Shown: positions 36,111-47,400, counted from the stretch's first letter. The stretch: 64,000 nt of DNA from Acanthosepion pharaonis (GCA_903632075.3 CAHIKZ030000248.1:693501-757500), one strand, 5' to 3'. Numbers and translations: made by a program. Notes: a model not told the origin generated them from the letters alone.

Positions 36111-36398
36111 GAATATTTCTGCTGTAACTAATGTGCTTTTGTAATGTTTTCTAAGTTTGCTTCAAACATTACATGCTTAAATACATTCAAATATTTTTTC
36201 CTAGGTATATCCTTCTGAAATAGTGGTACATCTAGTATGCCTTTGTATTTTTCTATATTGTTAAATATAGCAAATATAATTATTGAGAATATTTTCATTG
36301 TCCATGATAAAGAAAGAGTCTAGAGGGTTTATCTCATAAAATCTAGTCTTCTCAAAATTTGGCAATCCAATCTTTCTCTGATGATCAGGATAGACTCA

Positions 36399-36444
<46 letters not shown>

Positions 36445-37690
36445 CATTATTTTATTTCTATTATTTATCATTTTCCCACTTCATTTTATTGATGAAGGTC
36501 ATCCATCTTGGCTACTTTGGGAACCACTAAATTATATAAAGAATATGTATATTGTATATGTAACTAAAGCCTTTGTGTCTGTTTCTACATATATTATAAC
36601 ACACTATCAATAATACTAGAAATTATTGCAGTTATTAGAAGACAGAAAACTAAGCATGTTCTACAGCTAGATAAAGTGATCTTTACATATGAATCACATC
36701 AGCACAAGTTGATATTTGTTGATTTTAAAGTTGAAAGAACTCAGCTACTTTTTCACTCTGAATAATTATTTTCTATCAGGCTTTGCATCAAACTTTAACA
36801 CTAAAAGTACTGAAAATACCAGATCATTTTTTATTAAATTTTACAAGTAGAGTTATTAAAACAATTTATAAGAATTCAAATATATTTTTGAATGAAATAA
36901 AAATATGTCGTTTGAGTGAGAAATGGCTGTAGGCTTAGTTTATGGAATTAAAAGGCAACATTGAAGATATTTCAATAAAACTGAACCATGATCCTTTTTC
37001 CTCTTTCTTTCTTGACTTTGTTCCTTTATATTCTAGCCTTTTATTTCTAGATGATCTGGCAAAATAAAAATAGCATCATAGTTATTTTAACCTGGCCAAT
37101 ATTGGCAAAGATAAAACCTTACTATTTTCAGAAAAATGTCAAATTAAAAACCAAACTTTACTTCATTTTTCAAAGGTGATTTAAAAATTGCATTCTCTAT
37201 GTTTTTAAAATTTTACTGAAAGACAACCAATTTAAACATTTATTAAATGAATCTGAACACTTTTTTATGTGTGTCAACCATTTTCTTTTTAGAATTAATT
37301 TTTCATTTCATTCTTAAAATTATTCATCTTATTATTTTTTAAGAATTAATATATTGAATGTTTGCATACTTTGATTGGAATAGTGGTTATTATTAACTTT
37401 TTACCAAAATAGTACACTTAATGTATGAAATAGTCAAGTGCAACAACTATTATAGAATAGAAATATCATTTTTCAGAATTTAAATCCATGATTATTAACA
37501 TTTTTAAGCTACTAAAATTTACCAATATTAATTATTTTTTCTTGTGACTGATCATAAATCAATATTTTTTTTTAATTAGTTATCTTTGTTACATCTATGT
37601 ATATGTTTCACATGAATATATTATGCTATTAAAGTACTCAATTGATTAAATTATCTGTAATTTGATTATTAGGATCCAAGAAATCTTTCA
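36111..37690. other. AT-rich non-coding; (TA)n at 36399-36439
   Basis: Apart from the TA run no feature is recognised. Confidence 0.5.
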
Positions 37691-37794
37691 GAAAAGCTAT
37701 TTCATATTTGTTGAATCTTTTAATAAATAACAACAGCTGCAATTAGCAACTTTCAATCCTTCAATCCTAAATGGAAATTTGAGATAATTGTTGT

Positions 37795-38620
37795 TTTTGC
37801 ATACAATCTTGAAAATAAAGTTGGAAATGCACAATAATGAAATGGGGAAAAAAATGTAAGTCAAAAGAATACATAGCAAAAAGAAAGGATAAGAGAGGGA
37901 GAAAAAGGTTGGTTGATCGGTGCAATTATGAAAACAAAGTTGAAAATGCACAATGATGAAATGGAAAATAAAAAAAAAACAAGTCAAAAGGAATACATAG
38001 CAAGAAGAAAGGATAACAGATAGAAAAAAAGACTGATTGGTGCAATCTTGAAAATAAACTTGAAAACACACAAAGAGCAATGAAAAAGTCAACATGGATA
38101 AAGATCACATAAAAGATTTCATAGAAGTGATTAAATGATAAAAATAGAAGTAGGTGGAATACATAGCAGAGGAAGGATGGAGCAAAAGGTTTGTTGATTT
38201 GTGCCAAATATGTAGCATAAAAAGATCAGTCAAAAGAGGAAAGATGAAATAGAGGAGTTTACAAGTAATATAAGAAATTAGCAGAGTTATGATTATCAAT
38301 AGAAGGAATTGGGAAAGGCCTGAAAAACTGATTTAAGAGAAAGATTTTATAAATTTTAACTGAGAGTAATGCTAACAGGGAACAAACAAAAAAGGTCAAC
38401 ATCAAACAAGGAATAGTCAAAAAATTCCAACATGGATCAGAGAGCAAACAAAAAAGGTCCATACAGATCAAGGAACAGACCAATATAAGAGATACCATAG
38501 AAGTGATTAAAGGATGAAAATGGAGGTAGGTGGAATACAAAAAGAAAGGATAACAGATGGAGTAAAAGGTTGCTTGATTGGTACACAAAGGATAACAAGA
38601 GGAAAAGACCAAACAGAAGA
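37795..38620. repeat. Degenerate tandem repeat, ~120 bp units
   Basis: CAATCTTGAAAATAAAGTTG-type unit starts lie at about 37804, 37923 and 38043, a 120 bp period. A second motif, GTAGGTGGAATACA...AAAGGTT(T/G), recurs at about 38150 and 38526, giving a longer period of about 375 bp. The minus-strand frames of up to 132 codons simply read through the repeat and carry no known domain. Confidence 0.75.
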
Positions 38621-38849
38621 TGAAGAGATAGAATAGTTTATTGGTGAGACATGGAAGAGAACAGCACAGTTATAGATGTCATGGAAGGAATTAGGAAAGG
38701 CATTTGCTTATTAGTGGACCTGTAATGGCTGCTGCTGGTGAATGACAACAAATATGGGACAAGGCTATTTAATTTTGAAAACACCCAGCAAGAGGAAGAA
38801 CAATATGGATAATTTGTGAAATCTTTCAGTCATGCACTAGTAAAGAAGC

Positions 38850-39300
38850 GTTTGCTCATCTCATCAAAGTGTGCAACACTTTTATTAATAGGCATCCACA
38901 AATGAAAAATGTTACTGCTGTAGTGCAACAAGAAACTAATTTTCACAAATCAATAACAGGCCAGAGACAAGAAAGAAGTAAACAATTACCAAAACAAGAA
39001 GAAATATGTTATATTTGTAAGAATGTTTAGCCAGGTATACATAAAGCAGTGTGCACTCCAAAGAGTCAATATATGTATGTACAAGAGATGCTATGTTGGG
39101 AATAACTTAACATACAAGGTGTGTCAGAAGACTTACAGAAACTTCTCCAGTCTCATCAGTCAGATGAAAACCCACAAGCAAGCTGAACAGAGTTTATAGA
39201 ACATGCCAGGCCCTGTACAAAACAACTTAGTTTGCCACATATGCAATAAACATAGCAAGTCACTTGCAGGCTTCAAGAGCCATTTTTGTTCTGATAAGAA
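38850..39300 (+). pseudogene. Possible retroelement C-terminal remnant
   Basis: The plus strand near 39230-39302 reads VCHICNKHSKSLAGFKSHF followed by CSDKN and a stop. This resembles the single C2H2-like finger found at the end of some non-LTR polymerases. Upstream frames are broken. Family assignment is tentative. Confidence 0.35.
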
Positions 39301-39369
39301 CTAAATCCATGGATCTAACTTGTCAGTGATAGTCATACTTATTGCCATGAGTTGACTACCACCATGTAT

Positions 39370-39500
39370 AACAGTGTCCATGAAAGTGAGTGTATGTAAG
39401 TCTGAATATGCAAGTAAGTATATGTGTGTGTGTGTGTGTATGTATGGATAAGAGAGAATGTGTAAGTGAGAATATGCAAGCATGTACAGAGAGAATGTAT
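39370..39500 (+). repeat. TG-rich minisatellite with GAATATGCAAG units
   Basis: GTAAGT...GAATATGCAAG units alternate with (TG)n. The same motif returns at 39765-39870. Confidence 0.7.
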
Positions 39501-39582
39501 GTAAAGTTATGTAATTTTTTTAAAGAGGATTATTTATAACTGACATTATTTCTTCTTATTATAATCATTATTTTTAGGTGGT

Positions 39583-39716
39583 GCATGTGTTTGAATTGCT
39601 ATCCCTGTTTTTTACTTTTATTAAACACTGAAATTAATAACTTCTTCTCAATTTAGGCCTGTTATTACTTTCACTGTTTAATAAAAATAAAATAAAAAAC
39701 AGGGGTAACAACTTAA
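39583..39716. repeat. Long hairpin, ~60 bp stem
   Basis: Left arm about 39583-39641 and right arm about 39661-39722 are imperfect reverse complements with a loop of roughly 20 bp. Shared blocks include CCCTGTTTTTTACTTTTATT and its inverse, AACACTGAAA(T)TAATAAC and its inverse, and GCATGTGTTTGAATTGC and its inverse. It may be a small MITE or a transcribed hairpin. No terminal target duplication was established. Confidence 0.7.
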
Positions 39717-39879
39717 ATGCATGTACTCACAAAAAATAACATTTATAGTAATAAGATACATAAGTAAGAATATACAAGCAAGTATATTTGTGCATGTCTA
39801 AGTGAGTCTATATGAAAATTGTTTAGGTAAGAATATGCAAGCAAATGTGTGTGTGCATGTTTAAGAATACAGATGTAGG

Positions 39880-40265
39880 CATGTCCCAATATAAGTCCCA
39901 TTGTAAAAGATCAAAATATGAAGAGATGAAAATGGCGGCAAGTTAAAAAAGAGTTCATAATCAAGGTCTTAAAATGGATTTACATATAGTAGCAATTTGG
40001 GTTCATTCATTTTTACAATAGCATTCACATAAAATTAACAGTATTAGTCAATAACCACAAATTGCAAATATTTCCATTTTTTTTCTTTAACTTACCCATT
40101 TGTGCATTGTCCAATTATTTTTTTTTATCAGATTTAATATACAACAAAGTAAATAAAAAAAGGCTAATCTGAAAGAAATCTCATGGACCTTAATATAAAT
40201 ATTGTATTTTACATATTAACTTCTATAATATCTATCTCCTGAAAAGATTACATACTATCATAAGT
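39880..40265. other. AT-rich non-coding, nothing recognised
   Basis: No supported feature. Confidence 0.5.
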
Positions 40266-40267
40266 AC

Positions 40268-40306
40268 ATGCGCACGCACACACACATATATATATATATA
40301 TATATT
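40268..40306. repeat. (CA)n(TA)n microsatellite
   Basis: A CA run followed by a TA run, about 340 bp downstream of the transporter stop codon and possibly in its 3' UTR. Confidence 0.9.
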
Positions 40307-40612
40307 TATATTATGTATACAAGCTTTATTCACCTTAGAAAGATCATATATCAGATTATGGTTCTACGTATCTTTAGAATTTCTGAAGCTATTTCCAAGA
40401 ATATAAGAGTAACCATTCCAGGTTAAATTGTACAAGACAGAAAGATGCTATTTTTTCTATACTTGCACCTTGAATTCTGTTTTTTTTTTAATTTATATTA
40501 TTTTCTTATTGATTAGTTACCATGATGATTCTTTAAGCATGTAATATATTGTTTTTTTAAAAAAAAAAAAAAAAGAAAAAGTAAATTAACTGAATACTGA
40601 TGCACAACCACC

Positions 40613-40770
40613 TTACTCTGCAGTAATAGTGTCAATGAATATGGAAGACCACGAAGTTTCTTGTAGAACAATAATCTTCAAGAACAGCATGGTAAAACCT
40701 CCAAAGATGGTGATTCCTCCACAAGTGTACATCGGTACAGTGTAGCTGCCAGTTATGTCATGCAGCCACC
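40613..40770 (-). CDS. SLC16-like transporter, terminal coding exon
   Basis: Final exon of the monocarboxylate-transporter-like gene. On the minus strand a pyrimidine tract and CAG (40773-40771) precede the first exon base at 40770. The exon starts with the last two bases of a glycine codon and reads WLHDITGSYTVPMYTCGG, then a hydrophobic segment (about residues 20-42) and a polar C-tail ending at a TAA (40613-40615). The GW(L)xD-TGSY motif is characteristic of the loop before the last transmembrane helix in SLC16 proteins. Joining to 42880 restores PPFAG/WLHD without a frame break. An AATAAA-type signal occurs on the minus strand near 40325, but the polyadenylation site is not established. 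Confidence 0.9.
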
Positions 40771-42879
40771 CTGAAAAAAAAGAAAATAGATACTTGTAAA
40801 ATCACTGACAGATCTTTTTCTATTTTCTGAAGAATATTTGTACTGAATATATGACACTCTCCTTATTCACGTTCTATTTTCTCTGACTAATTTCTTTTAT
40901 GAGATAAAGATGAGAAATTGATACTCAAAGCATTGCAAGCATTTAACTTCAAACTAAGATGAAGGAACAGTTCAAAACCTATTTTCACATAATGTCTTTT
41001 ATCTAATAAAGATTAGAAATTTACAATCAGAACAATACAAGCTTTAACTCTAAACTAAGATGAAGGTACAGCCCCAAAATTATTTTCACATAATGTTTAA
41101 CTTCTCATTTGAAAATTAGAGAACACCAAATCAAGCCACCTTGATTCCACGTCCTTTAAGGAGTGTATTTATGCCATTTGTGCACTAATGTGACATGTGC
41201 TTCAATTTTGATGGTAACTAGGTGGAAAAGTAGTTTAGTAGTGATGGTAATATAACCTTTGTGTCTGCAATAAAAAAGTGTATTTTTTACTTGACATCAC
41301 TATTATTTTAACTACCTTCACTCACTTGGCAATATTTGTTGTTTTAAAAAGTGATGGTTAGAATTTTAATAAAACCCAAACACATGAAAGTGAATTTCGA
41401 CATTTTCTTTGTTCTTTGAGAATTTACAAAAAAATTAAATCATATGTTTATTCAAATTCTGTTCTATAATTCATTGATATTTTTATAAACTTATGAATAA
41501 AATTCTTGTTTTCATAGTTATTTATAAAATGGTAAATAGTTAATATTGGATTGTGCATGGTTTTCATATTTTGAGAATTTTTTTAAATAAAAATTTTTTT
41601 AAGATTTATTTCTTTATAAAATGATAAATAATGAACCTTTATAAAAGGTAAATAATAAATATTGCATTGTACTTGATTCACATATCTTTATAAATCCTGT
41701 AAATAAACATTGCCGAGTGAATGAAGGTAATACAAAATAATAGCAGTGTCAAGGGAAAAGCTATCCTTTTGACACACCATTTTTTTTTTGTGGGCATGAA
41801 GGTTAAAGATTGCCATAAAAAACACGTTGGATTAGTAAATTTTTATACCTTTTGTTGCATAAACTTCAGAAGTTTGTTGAGAGGATACAAAGAATACATT
41901 TTGGATTCACTTTCACTGAAAGATTTGTGTTGGCAGAATTTTATTTTGGTGCAGAACATTATAAATGAACTATAGTAACTTCAAATTTATTAAATATAAC
42001 TATTGTTTTTGTTAAAATCACAGTATCTGAAAATTTATCAGAACTGCAGTGAAGAATCCAAGCATTAAAAATGAGATACTATGGTACAATTGTAAACATC
42101 TCCCATGTAGACCACATAATAAATAGCATAATGTCAAAAATCACCAGGCAAGAAACATGCCCATTGGAAGACCTTATAACTACAATCTAGAAGTTGAAAT
42201 GGTATATCCAAATCATAAGATTCAACAATCTTTCTAATACAATCCTAAAAGGTTTTATTTTAGGTAAAAGAAGAAAAGGTAGACAGAGGAAAAAAATGGG
42301 CAACAATGTCATCAAGTGGACTGGAAGATCATGAATATATATGACGCTGATGAATATTTACTTTTGGTTTCTAAAATTTTCAACAAAAAACATAATAAAC
42401 AAATATATTAAGTAAATTTTAGTGGGTTCTTAAGTTAATTGATTAATTTGTTTCTTTATGGCTTATCAATCCTTTCTAAGTTACTTAAAGCCGAAACATT
42501 TTGGATAGTAAGTATAATTTTTTTGCAAGTGAATATTGCATTAACAATTTTTTGAGGGTTCTTAAAAGGATGATCGATACATACTAAGTGTTACTAAGGA
42601 TGATTGATAAATACCTAAGTGTTAAAAGTACAACTAGATAGTTATGCATTGAATTTTGCAATGTTTAACCTCAAATTTGTTTAATCAAGTTTTAGTGCAT
42701 AATGTGAATGTTACACATTGATAAATTAAATGTTGTGCATTGATAAATTAAATGATTAGATGATAAAACAATATCCTAAAATTAAGTTGGATTCTGCAAA
42801 AACAGAAACAATTAGAGAAAGTTTTAAAAAAATAAAGTAAAGAAAATGAAAACCTTTAAGTCTATAGAAAATGTCTTAC
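40771..42879 (-). other. Intron of the SLC16-like gene (2109 bp)
   Basis: Begins GTAAGA at 42879 and ends with a poly-pyrimidine tract and CAG at 40771, read on the minus strand. It is a phase 1 intron. It contains the R1 fold-back repeat (41275-41830) and otherwise AT-rich unique sequence. Confidence 0.88.
41275..41830. repeat. Fold-back repeat family R1 (copy 4, intronic)
   Basis: Left arm 41278-41440 has the R1 blocks on the minus strand. The right arm 41705-41830 has TTGCCGAGTGAATGAAGGTA, AAAATAATAG, CCTTTTGACACAC and GAAGGTTAAAGATTGCC on the plus strand. The arms overlap over about 65 bp. Non-coding. Confidence 0.6.
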
Positions 42880-43728
42880 CAGCAAAAGGCGGTCCAATAA
42901 AACATCCAATCCCATTGGCTAACATCATATACCCGGCCACCGTCACCCAATCAGCTTTCAGCTTTTCTGTTGATTTGAGTGATATTAAGTCCAATGCAAT
43001 CACATACATAATTCCTAAGATGCCTCCAAGCGTCATACCAAAGATAATAGCTAAGAATATAAATATTTTATAGCGGTTGACATAGACAAACAGAATAGCA
43101 GACAGTCCATTAACTAGATGGAACATGAAATAAATCATAACTTTGTCACAACATTCCACACTACTTAGAATCCCGCCAAATAAACTCCCAAAAGCAATGC
43201 CGATACCGATTGCAGCCACGATAGAACTTATAGTCTCTTTGTTGTATCCAATCTGATCTTGGAGATATTCAAGGCCTTGAAAGAAGAGTATAACAGTGCC
43301 TGCATTCCATAGCAGAATATCCAAAAAGTACACAGAGAATTTAATATTTCGAAAGATACTGCAGCTACTTGTCTGATCCATCACTGGTTCTGGATCTGGA
43401 AGAACTGGGGGTTTAATTTCTGTTGTCTCTGTTCCAGATAAGTCCTTTTTGACAGGCTCAATAGGCTCCTGACGCAGTAGCTCAATAGCCGGCTGTAACG
43501 GTTGTAGTAAAAAGGCAGGTATACACATGTTCATGAAGATCCCAGCAACAATAAAAAGAGATCCTTTCCAGGCAAAAACATCGATGATGTAGCAGTAAAC
43601 AAAAGGAAAGACCAAAGCACCAAGTCCAATTCCTATGGAGATCATGCCCGTGGCCAGTGTACAATATTTCTTAAAGTACAAACCAACAAGTATTGTTGAG
43701 GGCAGATAAGACATACAGAGACCAAAAC
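42880..43728 (-). CDS. SLC16-like monocarboxylate transporter, large exon
   Basis: An 849 bp internal exon of a major-facilitator transporter of the SLC16 type, which typically moves small carboxylates or related solutes across membranes with protons; the substrate here is unknown. A strong acceptor (pyrimidine tract + CAG at 43731-43729) precedes GFGLCMSYLPSTILVGLYF, the family's segment after helix 4. ALATG-like (here TLATGMI) and GIGLG follow. There are about seven hydrophobic helices, split after the first two or three by a ~50-residue charged, proline-rich central loop, as is usual in the family. It ends CFIGPPFAG at a GTAAGA donor (42879). Both flanking introns are phase 1. With the last exon about 335 residues are covered; roughly 130 N-terminal residues, including the family's early GGWGW-type motif, are missing and must lie to the right. 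Confidence 0.92.
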
Positions 43729-43867
43729 CTGAAAGAAAAAAAAAAAAGAAACAAAAACTATGTTATCAATTAAAACGTTTTTATATTAAATGCTTAGATG
43801 ACAGATTACAATTATTATACAATAATTTACTTAAGTTATTAAAGCTTTAAAAATGGACATCTTAAAA

Positions 43868-43868
<1 letters not shown>

Positions 43869-43912
<44 letters not shown>
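43869..43912. repeat. (TA)n microsatellite
   Basis: About 44 bp of TA, at which the mariner-like fragment to the right is cut off. Confidence 0.95.
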
Positions 43913-43914
<2 letters not shown>

Positions 43915-43916
43915 AG

Positions 43917-44225
43917 TTTTCCAAACTGCTGTACATTTGTAATCACCATCAGACTCATTCAACTCTTTCCAAATCTTCTGCAATGTCCTTAGATTGACAT
44001 CCAAGCACTCTGAAATGTTTATATTGGAGCTTTCAGCACAAATGCCAAGCAGTACAGAACACCGTTTCCAAATTTCTGGTGGAGTGAATTGTGTCATGGT
44101 GCTCTTTTTCTTGCAGATGGTGCCCAACTGACCCTACTGTACTGTACTGTGCAGTCATCAAAATCAAAAAATACAACACACATGTGCGAAATTAAAAATA
44201 TAAAATGGCGACAATTTACTCATCA
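43917..44225 (-). mobile_element. Mariner-like 5' end with helix-turn-helix
   Basis: The minus strand starts with the terminal repeat GTAAATTGTCGCCATTTTAT (44217 downward), then a reading frame from about 44100. It contains TPPEIWKRCSVLLGI, then INISECLDVNLRTLQKIWKE, a helix-turn-helix of the type that binds transposon ends. It is the same family as the copy at 8746. The catalytic part is lost at the (TA)n array. Confidence 0.75.
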
Positions 44226-44289
44226 TACCATTATAGTTAAGTATAATTCTAAAAATGAGGGAATGCATTGGTTTTTTTCTTTCATTCTT

Positions 44290-44605
44290 CAGAAGGAACC
44301 TTTTTTATCTAACACTTCTTCAAAAAGATTCACTGGTAAAAAAAAAAAATATACAAAACAATCTTAAATGGTAAAACTGAACTGAAAAGTGCAGGGAGAG
44401 GGTAAATAAGGAGACACGACTAAAATAAATTTATTACAAAACAATAAATTAATGTAAATAAGTTCCAAGTGACTACAAAATAGAAAGAATTTTGTACTTG
44501 CAAATTTTTCAGTTTCATCATTTATGATTTTGTTTTTGTATGTTTGGGTTTTTCCCAATGAATCTTTCTGAAGGATTATTGGACGAAAAAGGTTTGTAAT
44601 AATAG
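44290..44605. repeat. Inverted repeat pair
   Basis: 44295-44372 (AACCTTTTTTATCTAACACT, AAAGATTCACTGG) is repeated inverted at 44520-44602 (AAAGATTCATTGGG and AACCTTTTTCGTCC on the minus strand). The arms are about 75 bp with a ~150 bp AT-rich spacer. Family unknown. Confidence 0.6.
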
Positions 44606-44665
44606 ATCATTCTGTTTTGAGGAAAAATCGAAGAAAAAAATATATCAGAGACACTGTTTGGTTTG
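44599..44665. repeat. Direct repeat shared with 50347-50412
   Basis: About 65 bp nearly identical: AATAATAGAT(C/A)ATTCTG, TTTTGAGGAAAAAT and TATATCAGAGACACTGTT are common to both. The two copies are in the same orientation. Confidence 0.75.
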
Positions 44666-44689
44666 CATGTGTGTGTATGTGTGTGTCTA

Positions 44690-45738
44690 GTTAGGGTTTT
44701 TATCTTAACCTTTGTGCAGTCAGCCTGCACCACTGAGAGTCAGAGGGTTCTAATTTATGACTCACCTCTTTAAGAATGTATTCTTTGTATTAGATAAATA
44801 TAAATTAGATTCTTTAAGAATGGACTCAAAGAAAGATGGTGATGTAATGTTTTAGGTATGTGTTTATAGTTGGTAATAATGTTATTAAGTTTTCAATGTA
44901 TTTTCTCCTTAAAGAATTGTTTTAATTAGGGTTGGCATTAGTAAAATCAAAGTTATGTCCAGTATCATTTTGATGCAAAATAAGAGAGTTCAATCAATTG
45001 TCCAAATGCAAGTCTCTCTTGCGTTCATAGATGTGAACTTTTAGATCACATGATGTCTCCCGCGCATAAACAATTTTTGCATTGTAAACAATTTATTTGA
45101 TAAATCCCGACATTTGAATTGGTGTTGGGTTTATTTTTCTTCTGAATGATATCTCCAATTTTCTTGGCAGTGGTGGTAATGATCCTTGTATTAGGAATGA
45201 CCAATTTGTTTATGAGTTTAATAGAAAGAGTGTTGGAGGGTAGGATTATGAATTTTGTGTAATTTTTTGTTAGAACTGTTATTTGTAGTGTCTGTTTCTT
45301 TGGCTTTGTGGATTTTGTAAGCTTGTTTTTTTCTGTTGAGGATAAAATGATGTGGGTACTGGAGAAGTTTGAAAGTTTCCTCAATATATCTCTTCTTCAT
45401 TTTGGTATTTTAGACTACATATCCTAAGGGCTCTAAGATAGAATCCTAGGACTAGAACAGATCTTATTTTCTGGTTGTGGTGGGAATAGAAGTTGATTAG
45501 ATTATTTTTGTTTGTGGGTTTACAATATACTTTAAAATCTAACTTCTCATTGTTGTGTATTAGTAACATGTCATGGAAAGGTAGAGAATTGTTTATTTTA
45601 AATTTGTGTGTGAATTCAATGGTAGCTTCAACCCTATTGAGTTTTATTATTATGTCTAATAGGTTTGTATCTTGCACATATAATAAGAGGCTATCATCTA
45701 TCTGGTCATCCCATAAGTTCTCTCTGAATTTTGACAAG
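44690..45738 (-). mobile_element. Penelope-like element, 3' part (RT thumb to GIY-YIG)
   Basis: The minus strand begins at about 45737 with residues typical of the late RT region (LPFHDMLLIHNNEKLDFKVY, KPTNKNNLINFYSHHNQKI, VLGFYLRALRICS). A frameshift near 45390 leads to a lysine-rich linker and KIGDIIQKKNKPNTNSNVGI, then a Cys-x2-Cys (CLQCKNC) entry into a GIY-YIG endonuclease. Further on (45000-44760), in broken frames, come DLKVxIYERKRDL and NSLRRKYIEN. The 3' tail to 44690 matches the inverted copy ending at 47400. It is 5'-truncated and inactive. The GIY-YIG after RT is what separates Penelope-like elements from other retroelements. Confidence 0.8.
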
Positions 45739-45766
45739 TGACCAAATGTTACATTTAATTACAGAT

Positions 45767-46764
45767 TCAATCAACAATATATTTTCCCTGATTATCTATG
45801 ACTTCCTTCCATCTATTAACAAGCTTACTGATTCCATTACTGTAAAATTCTTTTGGCTTTGATTCAAAGAACTCACAAATGTCAGTTGTTGTGTTACAAA
45901 AAGCTGCTTCTTCCAAATGATTCTGGAAGCTACAAAACAAATGGTTAATCTGAAGGAACAAAATCGGGAGAATAAGGTGGATGAGGAATTTTCTCCCAAC
46001 CAAGTTCTTCGATCTTTTGTGATGTGATTCTTGCTGTGTGTGGTCCTGATGAAACATCACCCCTTTTCAATTCACTAGAGAAGGTCTTTTTTTCCTCAAA
46101 GTTTGGTTCAAACGATCTAATTGCTGACAGTATATTTGAGCATTAATTGTTGCATTAGGTGGTAAGAATTCAAAGTGGATTATTCCTTGGCGATCCCACC
46201 AGATTGAAAGAAGAACCTTTTGCCCATGAAGTTCCCTTCTCGGCTGTGGCTGGGGTCCTTCACTTTTACCAAGCCACTGTCTACGATACTTAACATTTCG
46301 ATAAAAGATCCATTTTACGTCACCAGTCAAAGTTTATCCAAAAAAAGTGAAACAAGTTGGCGAGAATCGAGAGAAGAGCAGATGTCAACTAGGGATTTGA
46401 GGTTGTTTTCAGACAATTCATGAGGCACCCATTTTCCAAGTTTAGGAACTTTTCCAAGTTGCTGAAGATGACGATGAACAGTTGTATGGTTTGAACTGAG
46501 AACCACTGCCAATTCCTCAACTGATAAAGCAGGATTTTGTTCAAGGGCTGCTTCAAGAAGCTTTTCATCAAACTCAACTGGACGTCCGGTTCGATCTTCG
46601 TCTTCAAGGGTTATGAATTTTGCAAACCATCTTCTGCAAGTTCTTTCATTCACACATTCCTCTCCATAAACTGAGTGAATGTTTCTAGCTGCTTCGGCTG
46701 CTGAGTTTCCTTTCTTGAACTCATAAAGCATTATGTGCCTCAAATGATTCTTGGGTACTTCCAT
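45767..46764 (-). pseudogene. Mariner transposase pseudogene (DD34D type)
   Basis: The minus strand starts MEVPKNHLRHIMLYEFKKG and has both N-terminal helix-turn-helix units, with CRRWFAKF and the GRP linker (RTGRPVEFD). The WVPHEL motif (near 46420) precedes the catalytic core. The first aspartate is in MTGDVKWIF (near 46320) and the second in FHQDH (near 46040). The third is in SPDFVPSD (near 45945) and is immediately followed by a stop. The C-terminal end ISKLVNRWKEVIDNQGKYI is intact. At least two frameshifts (near 46330 and 46065-45990) and that stop inactivate it. It lies between the two Penelope-like ends; only ~25 bp separate its stop from the left one, so its own right end is lost. 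Confidence 0.88.
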
Positions 46765-47029
46765 GTTAGCAGGGTTTTAATCAAACAAAATTTAATTTTA
46801 TTGTTCTCTGAAATAAAATTTGATCAGTTTAAATGCATCTAAACATAAAAATAATGTTCAGCTCTATTAGACATTATAAAATACTGATATATATCTTAGG
46901 TAAGTAGAGCTGTTTGGTATGATGTGTCTAAATGAACCAGAATGGTGGTTTCTCAGCATGTTGAGGCATTTCATGATGGGTATGATGGTGTATAATGATT
47001 TCATGACTAGACTCACCATGACTATGTTT

Positions 47030-47400
47030 TCCATATTTATGTTTCGTATTCTCTAGAATAAATATTCTCTTGTATTTGGACCATCAATCTAACTCTCGTT
47101 TTGCATAAAAACAATGCTGGACAAAACTTTGTTTTCATTAATGCCGCCCTAATTAAGAAAGAACATAATTCTTTAAGGAGAAAATATATTGAAAACTTAA
47201 CATTATTACCAACTATAAAAGCACACCTAAAACATTACATTACATCACCATCTTCCTTTGAATCCATTCTTAAAGAATCTAACTTATATCTAATACAAAG
47301 TATCTATTCTAAAAGAGGTGATTCATAAATTAGAACCCTGTGACTTTCAATGGGGTAAGCTGACCGCACAAAGGTTAAGATAAAAACCCTAACTAGACAG
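47030..47400 (+). mobile_element. Penelope-like element, 3' end, inverted partner
   Basis: The plus strand encodes the end of a Penelope-like protein: NAGQNFVFINAALIKKEHNS, then LRRKYIENLTLLPTIKAHLK and ILKESNLYLIQSIYSKRGDS, stop at 47326-47328. The following ~70 bp (TTAGAACCCTGTGACT..., GCACAAAGGTTAAGATAAAA) matches 44690-44760 in inverse. It is truncated to about 350 bp. Together with 44690-45738 it forms a head-to-head pair around the mariner. Confidence 0.78.

Noticed and set aside
37697..38095. 132-codon minus frame, phenylalanine-rich
   Set aside because: It coincides with a tandem repeat, has no known domain, and the repeat alone explains the length.
42846..43073. 75-codon plus-strand frame within the transporter exon
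   Set aside because: It is the antisense of a clearly coding exon with splice sites on the other strand.
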